Shown here: one piece after another, positions 55,588-63,842 of the stretch
Position numbering within the stretch: the first letter of the stretch is position 1
Layout: every line of letters starts with the position of its first letter
Origin: Sphingomonas mollis
GTDB lineage: Bacteria; Pseudomonadota; Alphaproteobacteria; Sphingomonadales; Sphingomonadaceae
Reading direction: 5' to 3'
Assembly: GCF_016427505.1 (NCBI RefSeq)
Contig: NZ_JAELXS010000006.1
Location: forward strand, 186,001-250,000
DNA length: 64,000 nt
Made by a program: the position numbers and the translations under genes
The notes under the pieces: generated by a model
What the model was told of the DNA's origin: nothing
What the model saw: the letters and a program-made list of their open reading frames with translations, nothing else
Databases searched by the model: none

Positions 55588-57372
55588 TCAACTGATCCGA
55601 TACAGCTTGTACGGTGCGCCGCGCGGCAGCGGCAACGGCGTCAGCCAGTCGAACGACCCCCGTCGCGCCAGTTGGTCGTAGAAGCCGCCGGGGTTGCGGG
55701 CGCGGTAGATCGTCGATTCGCTCATGTTCGGGCAGACCAGCAACAGGGTCGCGCGGTGCCGCTTCATAATGGCGTGCGCCTGATCCGGCGAGCGGCTGAA
55801 GGCGTGCTGCACGTCGAGGATCGCGTCGCCGTTGCGATGATAGGGGCCGGCGATCGCATCGTGATGCGTGATGGTGATAAGGCGCGGGCCGAGATCGACG
55901 AAGGTGAAGACGGTGGCGGCCGGATAGCGGTTGAGCGTCAGCAGGCGCGAGGTGCGCATGCACTCGCCCGTCGCGGCGTTGACGCGGCGGGTATAAGCGC
56001 TCGGCCGGTCGATCGGCAGCCAGCGGATGACCCAGCCGGCGAACAGGCCGGACACGAGCATGAACGCCGTCACGGTTCCCACTACCCGCACGACGGGCTT
56101 GGGATGGCCGAGCAGCCACGGCAGGATCAGGGCGGCCAGCGCCACCGCGCCAGGGATCGCCAGCAACGCCGCCGCCGGGCCGGCGCGCGCCTGCCAGAAC
56201 AGCATGGCGACCGCGAAACAGGTGAACAGCGTCACCGCGACCCAGCCGATCAGCGCCGGCGTCCGCCGCGCGCGCCATGTGCCGACGAACGCGCCGATCA
56301 GGCCGATGACCGGCAGCGTGGCGATCGGGAATGCGACGCGGAAGGGATGGGCATAGAGCGGCTTGGCCTCGCGTACATTGGCGAGCCAGGTGCGGACGAG
56401 TTCGGGCGACACCTGTTCGGGCCGGCCGAGGCATTGCGGGAAAAACGATGCGAAGCCGACCGCGATGATCCCGCCCGCCGCCACGGCCAGCGCGAGCCGC
56501 ACGATCACCGATCGCGGCGACAGATAGGACAGGACGAACAGCAGCACGCCGGCCGCGATCAGAACGCTCAGCCATACCGGCGTCAGCGCGTCGCAGCGCA
56601 TTGCCCAGTTGGCGCGCGACGCGAACAGCGCGAACCCTGCCGCGCCGCCGCCGCCCAGCGTGATGGCGTAGATTTCCAGCCGCCGCTCCTCGCGCCGGTC
56701 CCATACCCAGCGCAGCGTCAGGATGGCGCCCGCCATCGCGCAATAGGGCAGCATCTCCAGCCCGATCGACAGCGACATCGCGCTGGCGAGGCCGACGAGC
56801 GCGCCGCCGCAACCGGTGCGCGGATCGCACAGGCCGGCGACGGTCACCGCCAGACAGGCGAGCTGCCAGCCGTGATGATCGATGCGTTCGGGCATGAACA
56901 TCAGCATCGTCGTCGTGGCGCTCATCACCAGAAAGATCAGCGCCAGCGGCCAGGCGATCGGCCCGACCAGCCGGCGGACGGTGGCGGCCAGCGCCATCAT
57001 CGCGACGCCCAGCGGCAACAGCGGTGCGATGCCGCAGGCCAGCCGCTCCGCCCAGCTCGGGGACATGAAGTGGCGGAACAGCAGGATCAGTCCCGCGATC
57101 GGCAGATCGACGATGTGGCTCCAGTGGATGTCGAAGCCGGCCGGCGGGTTCATCCGGTACTGGCGCAGGTCGTACCAGTCCTGCCCGGCCATCCACGCGC
57201 GCACCTGCATCAGGCGCATATTGTCGTCGGTGTCGCCCAGCGACAGCCAGCGGATCGCGCTCCAGCGGTCGAACACGAACCAGGCGGACACCGCGATCCA
57301 CGCGATCAGCACGAACGCGACCCAGCGGCGATCCAGTTCCCGCTTCAGACCGGGGACACCATCCAGAATCAA
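55588..57372 (-). CDS. Multi-pass membrane protein, GT-C-type glycosyltransferase candidate
   Basis: 594 residues from a TTG with AGGGGA upstream; a longer form from an ATG at 57444 is possible but lacks such a site. A first helix is followed by WLSLGDTDDNMRLMQVRAWM, an acidic D-x-D loop like those of oligosaccharyltransferase-type GT-C enzymes, and YRMNPPAGFDIHWSHI, PERIDHHGWQ. About 11-12 membrane helices, then a periplasmic domain of about 120 residues. It probably moves a sugar from a polyprenyl carrier to a surface glycan. Databases sometimes mislabel relatives as AcrB. Confidence 0.75.
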   Translation of the reverse strand: MILDGVPGLKRELDRRWVAFVLIAWIAVSAWFVFDRWSAIRWLSLGDTDDNMRLMQVRAWMAGQDWYDLRQYRMNPPAGFDIHWSHIVDLPIAGLILLFRHFMSPSWAERLACGIAPLLPLGVAMMALAATVRRLVGPIAWPLALIFLVMSATTTMLMFMPERIDHHGWQLACLAVTVAGLCDPRTGCGGALVGLASAMSLSIGLEMLPYCAMAGAILTLRWVWDRREERRLEIYAITLGGGGAAGFALFASRANWAMRCDALTPVWLSVLIAAGVLLFVLSYLSPRSVIVRLALAVAAGGIIAVGFASFFPQCLGRPEQVSPELVRTWLANVREAKPLYAHPFRVAFPIATLPVIGLIGAFVGTWRARRTPALIGWVAVTLFTCFAVAMLFWQARAGPAAALLAIPGAVALAALILPWLLGHPKPVVRVVGTVTAFMLVSGLFAGWVIRWLPIDRPSAYTRRVNAATGECMRTSRLLTLNRYPAATVFTFVDLGPRLITITHHDAIAGPYHRNGDAILDVQHAFSRSPDQAHAIMKRHRATLLLVCPNMSESTIYRARNPGGFYDQLARRGSFDWLTPLPLPRGAPYKLYRIS

Positions 57373-57447
57373 AATGCTTTCCCCTTGTCCGTACGCGTTA
57401 TAGACGCCGGGGCTCCGCTCTAGGGCGAGCGAGGCAAAGGGCAAGCG

Positions 57448-57867
57448 GTGGCGGCACTATCAAAGCTGGATGATTGGCGGCGCAGCGAGGTCTTCGGACA
57501 GCTGGTCCGCTTTGCCATCGCCGGGGGGATCACCACGGCGATCTACACGGTTGTCTATTCGCCGCTCGCCAAATACCGGATCACGTCCGAACAGGTGGCC
57601 AATCTGGCCGGGTATCTGGTCGCGATGGTCTCCGGCTATCTGATTCACAGCCGCTGGAGCTTTCGCGGACATGGCGCGGATGCGGGGCAGACGACGAAGC
57701 GGTTCTTCGCGGTGTCGCTGGTCAGTTACGGCGCCAACACGCTGTGGGTGTGGTTGCTGACCGACGACGCGATGCTGGCGGGGCCGTGGTGGTGGCCGCT
57801 GGTCCCGGTGCTGTTCGTGACGCCGCTCGTCACCTTCATGCTGAACCGCCTCTGGGTGTTTGCCTGA
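57448..57867 (+). CDS. GtrA-family membrane protein
   Basis: 139 residues from a GTG. GtrA fold with four membrane helices: LVRFAIAGGITTAIYTVVYS, ANLAGYLVAMVSGYLIHSRW, TLWVWLLTD, LFVTPLVTFMLNRLWVF. GtrA proteins are thought to flip polyprenyl-linked glucose. Divergent from the GT-C-like gene with 75 bp between; followed 3 bp later by a methyltransferase. Confidence 0.92.
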   Translation: MAALSKLDDWRRSEVFGQLVRFAIAGGITTAIYTVVYSPLAKYRITSEQVANLAGYLVAMVSGYLIHSRWSFRGHGADAGQTTKRFFAVSLVSYGANTLWVWLLTDDAMLAGPWWWPLVPVLFVTPLVTFMLNRLWVFA

Positions 57868-57870
57868 GCC

Positions 57871-58599
57871 ATGGATCGCATCGTCTATGACCGGATGGCG
57901 GCGCATGATTCCACCCATTGGTGGTACCGGGCGCGGCGCGACATCCTGGCCGATTATCTGACGCGCTTCGGGGAATTGCCCAAGCAGGCGAAGATTCTGG
58001 AGATCGGGTGCGGGACCGGCCACAATCTGCCGATGCTGGCCCAGTTCGGCGAGATCGACGCGATCGAGATCGATCCGGCGGCGCGCGAGATCGCCAGCGA
58101 GCGGCTGGGCCGGCCTGTCGGCGCGGCGCCGTTGCCGGCCTTGCCCGGGGTGCCGCGGGGGCATTACGACCTGATCGCGGTGCTCGACGTGGTGGAGCAT
58201 ATCGAGGACGACGTCGCGGCGCTGGCGGCGATGGCGACGTGCCTGGCGCCCGGCGGCAAGATCCTGATCGCGGTGCCGGCGCATCAATGGCTGTGGAGCG
58301 CGCACGACGTGGTGAACCATCACCATCGCCGCTATTCCAAGAAGACGCTGCGCTCGGCGATCGAGCGGGCGGGGTTGAAGGCGGACAAGCTCGGCTATTT
58401 CAACAGCCTGTTGTTCCCGCTGGCGGCGAGTGCGCGGCTGCTGGGGCGGATGACGGGTCGGGACGACAGCGACGATTCGCCGCCGCCGCCGGTGGTCAAT
58501 TCACTGTTCGAGACGATCTTCCGGCTGGAGCGCCACATGGTCGGGCGCGTGCCGATGGCGCCCGGCGTCTCGATCGTCACGCTCGCCCGGCCGGCCTGA
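57871..58599 (+). CDS. Class I SAM-dependent methyltransferase
   Basis: 242 residues. Motif I ILEIGCGTGHNLP, motif II acidic residue in DAIEIDPAA, VLDVVEHIEDDVAAL, then PAHQWLWSAHDVVNHHHRRY, a family-specific block of sugar or lipid-linked methyltransferases. Follows GtrA by 3 bp, so it likely modifies the same glycan. Its last 99 bp overlap the convergent glycosyltransferase gene. Confidence 0.92.
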   Translation: MDRIVYDRMAAHDSTHWWYRARRDILADYLTRFGELPKQAKILEIGCGTGHNLPMLAQFGEIDAIEIDPAAREIASERLGRPVGAAPLPALPGVPRGHYDLIAVLDVVEHIEDDVAALAAMATCLAPGGKILIAVPAHQWLWSAHDVVNHHHRRYSKKTLRSAIERAGLKADKLGYFNSLLFPLAASARLLGRMTGRDDSDDSPPPPVVNSLFETIFRLERHMVGRVPMAPGVSIVTLARPA

Positions 58600-59589
58600 C
58601 GGCAAGGGTTCGGCGCGGAAGCCGAGCGTGGCGTGGCCCTGAATCGGTCCGGCGACGTCGGCGACGATGTAGAGCGGCCGCCGCTTCGATTCGATGTACA
58701 GCCGGCCGAGATATTCGCCGATCATGCCGAGCACGAACATCTGCACCGCGCCCAGCACGACGGTGACGAGCATCGTCGAGGTCCAGCCCTGCACCGCAGT
58801 GCCCGACAGCCAGCCGATCGCGATATAGACGATCAGGAGCAGCGACACGGCGGTCAGCGCGAGGCCGACATGGCTGGCGAAGCGCAGCGGCGCGGTGGAG
58901 AAGCCGGTGACGGCGTCGAAGGCGAGGCGGATCATCTTGCCGAGCGGGTAATTGGTCTCGCCGGCATGCCGCTCCGCCCGGTCATAGGGAAAGGGCACCT
59001 GCCGGAACCCGATCCACGCCACCATGCCCCGGATGAAGCGCGCCTGTTCCGGCAGCGACAGCAACGCATCGAGCGCGCGGCGGCTCATTAGGCGGAAATC
59101 GCCGGTGTCGAGCGGGATCGGCGTGTCGGTGACGCGGTCCAGGACGCGGTAGAAGGCGGCGGCGGTGGCTTTCTTGAACAGCGTCTCGCCTTCGCGCCTG
59201 CGGCGGACGGCGTAGACCACGTCGGCGCCCTGCGCGGCCATGGTGCGGCGCATGTCGGCGAGGAGTTCCGGCGGGTCCTGAAGATCGGCGTCGATGATGA
59301 GGATCTGGTCGCCGGCGCACAGGTCCAGCCCCGCGGTCAGCGCCAGTTGGTGGCCGTGGTTGCGCGACAGGTTGATCGCGACGAGGCGGGGGTCGGTTTC
59401 CGCCAGTTGCTGCATCGCTGCCCAGCTGTCGTCGCGGCTGCCGTCGTTGATGAACACGATCTCGTGATCGTCCCCCACCGCCGCCCGCGCGGCGGCGGAT
59501 ATGCGGGCGTGGAGCAGGTCGAGACACGCGGCCTCGTTATAGCAGGGGACGACGACGGACAGGGCAGGGCGATGGAGGGGACGATACAT
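58501..59589 (-). CDS. GtrB-like polyprenyl-phosphate glycosyltransferase (GT2)
   Basis: 362 residues. GT2 domain: LSVVVPCYNEA, VFINDGSRDDSW, LSRNHGHQLALTAGLD, DADLQDPPE with the catalytic DXD-type acids. Two C-terminal helices (VGLALTAVSLLLIVYIAIGW, LVTVVLGAVQMFVLGMIG). It makes polyprenyl-phosphate sugar at the inner membrane. After about residue 322 the tail is the reverse strand of the methyltransferase gene and is unlike family members. Confidence 0.93.
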   Translation of the reverse strand: MYRPLHRPALSVVVPCYNEAACLDLLHARISAAARAAVGDDHEIVFINDGSRDDSWAAMQQLAETDPRLVAINLSRNHGHQLALTAGLDLCAGDQILIIDADLQDPPELLADMRRTMAAQGADVVYAVRRRREGETLFKKATAAAFYRVLDRVTDTPIPLDTGDFRLMSRRALDALLSLPEQARFIRGMVAWIGFRQVPFPYDRAERHAGETNYPLGKMIRLAFDAVTGFSTAPLRFASHVGLALTAVSLLLIVYIAIGWLSGTAVQGWTSTMLVTVVLGAVQMFVLGMIGEYLGRLYIESKRRPLYIVADVAGPIQGHATLGFRAEPLPSGRPGERDDRDAGRHRHAPDHVALQPEDRLEQ

Positions 59590-59634
59590 GAACCGGTGTT
59601 GTAGCGGCGCGGGGGCGGGGCGTCATGCGGGTTC

Positions 59635-61059
59635 TCACCCCGCCACCACCAGCTTCACCAGCGTACCGGGCGTCAGCGTCGCGCCGTCGCCGAGGCCGTT
59701 CAGCGTCACGAAGCGTTCGCGGCGATAATCGGGATAGGCCATGCGCGCCGCCAGCGTATCGACCGTGTCGCGCGGACCGACCGTGACGATGCGGATCACC
59801 TTGCCGCGCACCGCGGCGGCATCGGCGGCGGACAGCGGCGCGACGCTGGCGAGCAGCGGCTGGAACGGGCCGACGCCGCTGCCCGCCGGGGTGACCAGCG
59901 TGAAGGTATAGACCGACGAGGGGAAGCGATACGCGACGACGGTGGCATCGACCGCGCGGCCATTGGCGGCGGCGCGGATCGTACGCAGCGCATAGGACAC
60001 GCCGTTGGCGCTGCCGGGCTGCGTTTCACCGTTGCCGGCCGCCGCGCCCAGCGCCTGAAAGCGCGCGGCGATCGCGGCGTCGAGGCTGGAAGCGGTCGAG
60101 GTCTGGAACTGCGCCTGGCCGCCCGACCCGGCGATCGTCACCGCGTCCGCGCCATTGGCCATGCGATAGCCGGCCGGCGCGGTGAAGCGGATGCGGAGTG
60201 CGGGATGGCGAAAGGTCTGGCCGTCGATCATGCCCTGCGCCGGGTCCTCGTCATAGGGCATGCCATCGAGCATCCGCAGGAAGGCGGTGTCCTGCGCCGG
60301 CGTGGTTTCGGGCTTGCCGGTGGCGGCGGCGAGCTGCGCGGCGCGGCGGACGCGTTCCTGACTGTTGGGATGGGTGGAGGCCCAGCCGGGGACGGCGTTC
60401 GCGTTACGCCCGGCGACCCGCGCGGACAGGTCGCTGGAGGCGGCAAGCGCGCTCAGCATGTCGGCGGCGGCATAGGGATCGTAGCCGGCGGCGGTCATGT
60501 AGCGGACGCCGAGGCCGTCGGCCTGATATTCCTGATCGCGACCATATTTCAGCGTGTAGAGCTGCGCGCCGCTGCCGACGAGTTGCGTCGCGAGACTGCT
60601 GCCGGTGACGAGGCCGGCGCCGGCGGCGAGGATCGATCCGATGGTGGAACGGGTGTTGCGGCCGGCGGCGTGGCGGGCGGCGACATGGCCGACCTCGTGA
60701 CCCAGCACCGACGCCAGCTCCGCCTCGGAATTCATCAGCGCGAGCAACTGGCGCGTGACATAGACATAGCCGCCGGGGATCGCGAACGCGTTCTCGACGG
60801 GCGAATTGAGCGTGGTGATGGTGAAATCGCCGGTCGCGTTCGACAGGCCGGACTGCACCGCCACCCGCTTGCCCACCCGGTCGACATAGGCCGCCTGCGG
60901 CCTACGATAGGCGCCGCCATATTCGGCGATCAACTGCGGATTGGCCTGCGCCCCCTGTTGCCGGTCGGAGGCGGAGATCGAGCGCGTCTGCTGCGCCGCG
61001 ACCGGCGCGGCGATGGTCGCGGTGGCCAGCAACAGGCCGGCGGACAGGCGGATGGTCAT
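59635..61059 (-). CDS. M48-family metalloprotease, exported, with LysM-like tail
   Basis: 474 residues from MTIRLSAG; signal peptide ends PVAAQQ. HEVGH zinc motif at residues 121-125, third ligand Glu in EYQADGLGVRYM. The C-terminal 50 residues (VIRIVTVGPRDTVDTLAARM to GTLVKLVV) resemble a LysM-like wall-binding fold. BepA/LoiP-type periplasmic quality control is the likely role. A GAAAGTC-hairpin module lies 84 bp upstream. Confidence 0.92.
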   Translation of the reverse strand: MTIRLSAGLLLATATIAAPVAAQQTRSISASDRQQGAQANPQLIAEYGGAYRRPQAAYVDRVGKRVAVQSGLSNATGDFTITTLNSPVENAFAIPGGYVYVTRQLLALMNSEAELASVLGHEVGHVAARHAAGRNTRSTIGSILAAGAGLVTGSSLATQLVGSGAQLYTLKYGRDQEYQADGLGVRYMTAAGYDPYAAADMLSALAASSDLSARVAGRNANAVPGWASTHPNSQERVRRAAQLAAATGKPETTPAQDTAFLRMLDGMPYDEDPAQGMIDGQTFRHPALRIRFTAPAGYRMANGADAVTIAGSGGQAQFQTSTASSLDAAIAARFQALGAAAGNGETQPGSANGVSYALRTIRAAANGRAVDATVVAYRFPSSVYTFTLVTPAGSGVGPFQPLLASVAPLSAADAAAVRGKVIRIVTVGPRDTVDTLAARMAYPDYRRERFVTLNGLGDGATLTPGTLVKLVVAG

Positions 61060-61369
61060 CGGTGTCGTTCCCCTTCGAGCAAGGGAAAAAGCACCGATGC
61101 GGGCATGGTTCCCGGTGACGGTCGTCGGGGCCGGCGGCGACGGAAAGTCCCGAAAGTCACACCCTCGCATACGCGCGATCGTGCGCGTGGGTGAAAGTCA
61201 GGGGAAACTGTCATGGCTCGGTGGCATGGGGAATGGGGCTGTCCTCATGCGGCCACCTTCTGTGCTGCACTTCGACTTGGAACCTCACGGAAAACCAACG
61301 CGCTGTAGCTGCCGCCCCGCCAGCAGAAGCGGCGGGACGGCAAAGTAAGGTTATGCTCGTTCAGCAGCG
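61060..61369. other. Intergenic region between M48 and atypical operon
   Basis: 310 bp. Holds the GAAAGTC/hairpin module (61143-61199) and, at about 61311-61342, GCCGCCCCGCC pairing with GGCGGGACGGC. The latter could end the protease operon, though no T-run follows on the minus strand. No supported gene. This gap marks the change from GC-rich to AT-richer DNA. Confidence 0.5.
61143..61199. repeat. GAAAGTC repeats with central hairpin
   Basis: GAAAGTC at 61143, 61152 and 61193; between them ACGCGC-GATCGT-GCGCGT can pair. Same layout as 17007-17058, upstream of the M48 gene. Confidence 0.7.
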
Positions 61370-62588
61370 TCAACAGGAGCACGTCACCCCGATTGGCAGA
61401 TTGTTGCTACCCCAAGCGCGAATTGGCGTAAAATACATGTTAGTGTGTGGGCCGGGAATGTATCCCCCATCCCGGCCGTGAACTTGGCCTATCGCGAGCG
61501 ATCCGAAATAGACCGGTCCGCCGCTATCGCCCTCGATTGATTGCTTCGGAAAATTCTCGTTCCAGTTCATGCGTGGAAAGTCGCCATATGGCGAATCAGT
61601 ATACATGTAGGAATCGATGGTCCCACAGGTTTGGAGCGTCGTCAGTCCAAATTTGCATGCATACATCCCGGGCGTCTCATAGCTTCCTCCGGTAACTGTT
61701 ATCATAGATGTTCCATTGTAGAACTTTGGAACTAGGAGGTAAGCCTGACCTCCGGAAAACGTCGACCATTGACTGTCCAGACCATTGGTCGTCCATTCTT
61801 GCTTGAATGCGAGTGTTTTTTCCTGTCGGCCCATCGGTGCCGCTGTTATCACAGTGACCCGCAGTTGATATTCCGTAAAGGGAACCGTTTATCTGTTTTA
61901 CGTTGAAGCCACGTGTACATTTATACGTGGGGCCATCGTATAGTTGGCCGCCCGGCACCTCTGTAGCGGTGGTAAAAATACCGTCGAAATGCTCGATCCG
62001 CGTTCCAACAGTTGCACGAAGCGCCCCATCGACTAGACCCATGAGCGTCGCGGTGGAATCCTTTACGAGCAACTTTGTCTGTCCGGTTCGTGCGTTCGAC
62101 GCGATCACAGCCTCGATCCCGTTGGCCCGCAGTCCGGCTAGTTGGAGCTTGGCGGAGGCGGATATAGCCGCGGCGGACGTGGGCGCTGAGCGAAAATCAA
62201 GAATCTGGCCAAGCTCGCTGGAACTGGAGATTTCCCGGGATGTCTTCTCGATTGCTCCTATCGCGTCTCGTACTCCGTAGACAGCCACCCGGAACCCCCG
62301 GCCACCGACGACTTCCACGCCAGAGACTGTATCAGGATATCGGACCTGCAGTTGGTAAGCCAGCCGCGCGGCTTCGCTCATGAGCCGCAAGCGCCTCGTC
62401 GCCTCCGAGATCGTAAGCTCTTCCGTCATTGCATAGGCGCGTGCCGTTTGCTCACCTGGATCAGCGAAAGGCTCCGTCATCTTTGCCACACCATAATTCT
62501 CGGAAGCGAAAGATTGGCTTGATGGCAAAATGACACCGATCGCTAAAACGAGGGCTGAAAAGCTAATTTTCCCAAACATACTTCTCAT
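61370..62588 (-). pseudogene. Secreted chymotrypsin-fold (S1) protease, frameshifted
   Basis: Two reading frames form one gene. The first (62588 to about 61816, staying open to 61677) has an AGGAG ribosome site, signal peptide, a pro-region of about 200 residues and the catalytic His in GISTAGHC. The second (open to 61370) has DSQW as probable catalytic Asp and GDSGGPV with the Ser. They join at six A on the coding strand (61816-61821): removing one A gives GPTGKTLAFKQEW and a 405-residue protein. It could be a true mutation, an assembly error, or slippage-expressed. ATGA overlap with the lipoprotein gene shows it is the third gene of an operon. Confidence 0.8.
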
Positions 62589-63010
62589 CTTCCGATCTCC
62601 TCGATATATGAAGTAATGATGTAAGGCCGTCCGCATCGTGAGAGCTTCTTGAATGTGATGACTTCATTACGCAAAAAATTGATCGACCCGTCACCACCCT
62701 GTGCTCGGATCAGGGCATCATTCTTGAGAACGCTCCCGATGGGTGAGGCGACACCTCCAAGCTCGGCGCTCCATCGATACCCATCGGGCCAGATGATTGT
62801 ATATCGTCTCCCTGCGGCGCGAAGGTAGGTGCAGCCGTTCTGGATCGACAACTGACCTTGCCGATGTTCCGGGACAACAATCTGGCTTGTAGGCCTTGAC
62901 GCCACAATAGGCTGGGCACCAGTGCATCCAGTGATCGCGAAAATCTGCGCAATCGCAACTAGATGATGTATATTAATGTGCCCGTCTCTCCGATCGATGT
63001 AAGATGACAT
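62585..63010 (-). CDS. Small lipoprotein of the protease operon
   Basis: 141 residues. A lipobox-like FAITGCTG around residue 29 follows a hydrophobic stretch (HLVAIAQIFAITG); the N-terminal region is unusually long and charged, so the start may be later. Mature part has CTYLRAAGRRYTIIWPDGYRW and SRCGRPYIITSY with two Cys. Function unknown. Stop overlaps the protease start (ATGA) and it starts 2 bp after the upstream gene, so all three genes are coupled. Atypical base composition. Confidence 0.7.
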   Translation of the reverse strand: MSSYIDRRDGHINIHHLVAIAQIFAITGCTGAQPIVASRPTSQIVVPEHRQGQLSIQNGCTYLRAAGRRYTIIWPDGYRWSAELGGVASPIGSVLKNDALIRAQGGDGSINFLRNEVITFKKLSRCGRPYIITSYIEEIGR

Positions 63011-63012
63011 AT

Positions 63013-63579
63013 TTACGCTCCTGTCACCCGAGCCACTAACCGACTAAACGAAAGTCTTAAAGGGGCATCGGAAACCACCGTGTAAACGGGGTGTTCGTCG
63101 GGCTGCAGTCCGATTTTGCTAAGTTTGGCGTTTATGTCGGAGCCTGTCAGGCGACCCAAAGTAGAACGTAGATTGCTCTTGCTAATCCCGGATAGTTCCC
63201 CGGTAATTTCGCAGCCGCTCGATCGACAATCGACGGTGACTGGCAAAGCCCAACCCGAAGTGGCAAACGCAGCTTTGATCGTCTGCTCAGCCTGAGGCGC
63301 CCATGCCAGATCACGCTGCTCAGTACCGAGTGCTGTCCGCGTACGCTCGGGGTCGCCGCTAATGTCCAAGCGCGGTGTCCGCGTTTCCGGTGGAAGTTGA
63401 CGAGTCCCTGATGATTGCCTCGCTGCGGCAGCATTATTGGGATTCATCGTACTTGCCACCACGCGAACTGCAAAAGTCTCATATGGTTGAGATATTTTCT
63501 GCTGAGTGATATGAAAAGTTACAAGGAAAATTAGTATCAAGAGACCCATAAGAACGGCGGTAGTCTTGACACGTATCAT
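63013..63579 (-). CDS. Membrane-anchored periplasmic protein of the protease operon
   Basis: 188 residues. Membrane helix at residues 7-25 (TAVLMGLLILIFLVTFHI), then a polar linker and a domain with VTVDCRSSGCEITGEL; paired Cys of this CRSxxC type recur in secreted proteins of unknown role. No enzyme motif seen. First gene of the operon; it might be an inhibitor or chaperone of the protease, by position only. AT-richer than the chromosome around it. Confidence 0.7.
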   Translation of the reverse strand: MIRVKTTAVLMGLLILIFLVTFHITQQKISQPYETFAVRVVASTMNPNNAAAARQSSGTRQLPPETRTPRLDISGDPERTRTALGTEQRDLAWAPQAEQTIKAAFATSGWALPVTVDCRSSGCEITGELSGISKSNLRSTLGRLTGSDINAKLSKIGLQPDEHPVYTVVSDAPLRLSFSRLVARVTGA

Positions 63580-63652
63580 TACGTAATCTCCGGATAATAA
63601 TAGGTCTTAATGGATGCAAATTTTCTCACATCGCTTTCCGTCAACGACAATC

Positions 63653-63670
63653 AATTATAGATCTATAATT
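63653..63670. promoter_or_regulatory. Perfect 18-bp palindrome upstream of the protease operon
   Basis: AATTATAGATCTATAATT, 74 bp before the first start codon, in the AT-rich leader. Length and symmetry fit a dimeric regulator site; it may overlap the promoter. Confidence 0.55.
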
Positions 63671-63736
63671 ACAATAATGTTACAGGCGTATCGAGATACG
63701 TCATTTAGTTCGAGATTTTAAAGTCTAATTTATTTC

Positions 63737-63753
63737 AACGTAGAGATTACGTT
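63737..63753. promoter_or_regulatory. AACGTA-N5-TACGTT inverted repeat
   Basis: AACGTA, GAGAT, TACGTT, between the protease operon and the RelA/SpoT gene end. Second candidate regulator site in the 263-bp AT-rich gap (63580-63842), which has no gene. Confidence 0.4.
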
Positions 63754-63842
63754 GTGCGCTCTCTCTTTCGATCCTTTTGGGAATGGCGGTAACGCCACGT
63801 AAGGTATCGATTACTGTCATTTTATTCTTAAACCCGTTATCC

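Noticed and set aside
55474..57423. 649-codon plus-strand frame opposite the GT-C-like gene
   Set aside because: Arg/Gln/His-rich shadow frame; the minus strand has regular membrane helices.
57373..57444. ATG at 57444 as start of the GT-C-like gene
   Set aside because: It would add 24 residues with no ribosome site and almost reach the divergent gtrA start; the TTG at 57372 has AGGGGA at proper distance.
61810..61825. Programmed -1 frameshift at A-AAA-AAC in the S1 protease gene
   Set aside because: The heptamer is in frame, but the -1 frame soon stops and does not enter the GDSGGPV frame; a +1 (or loss of one A) is needed.
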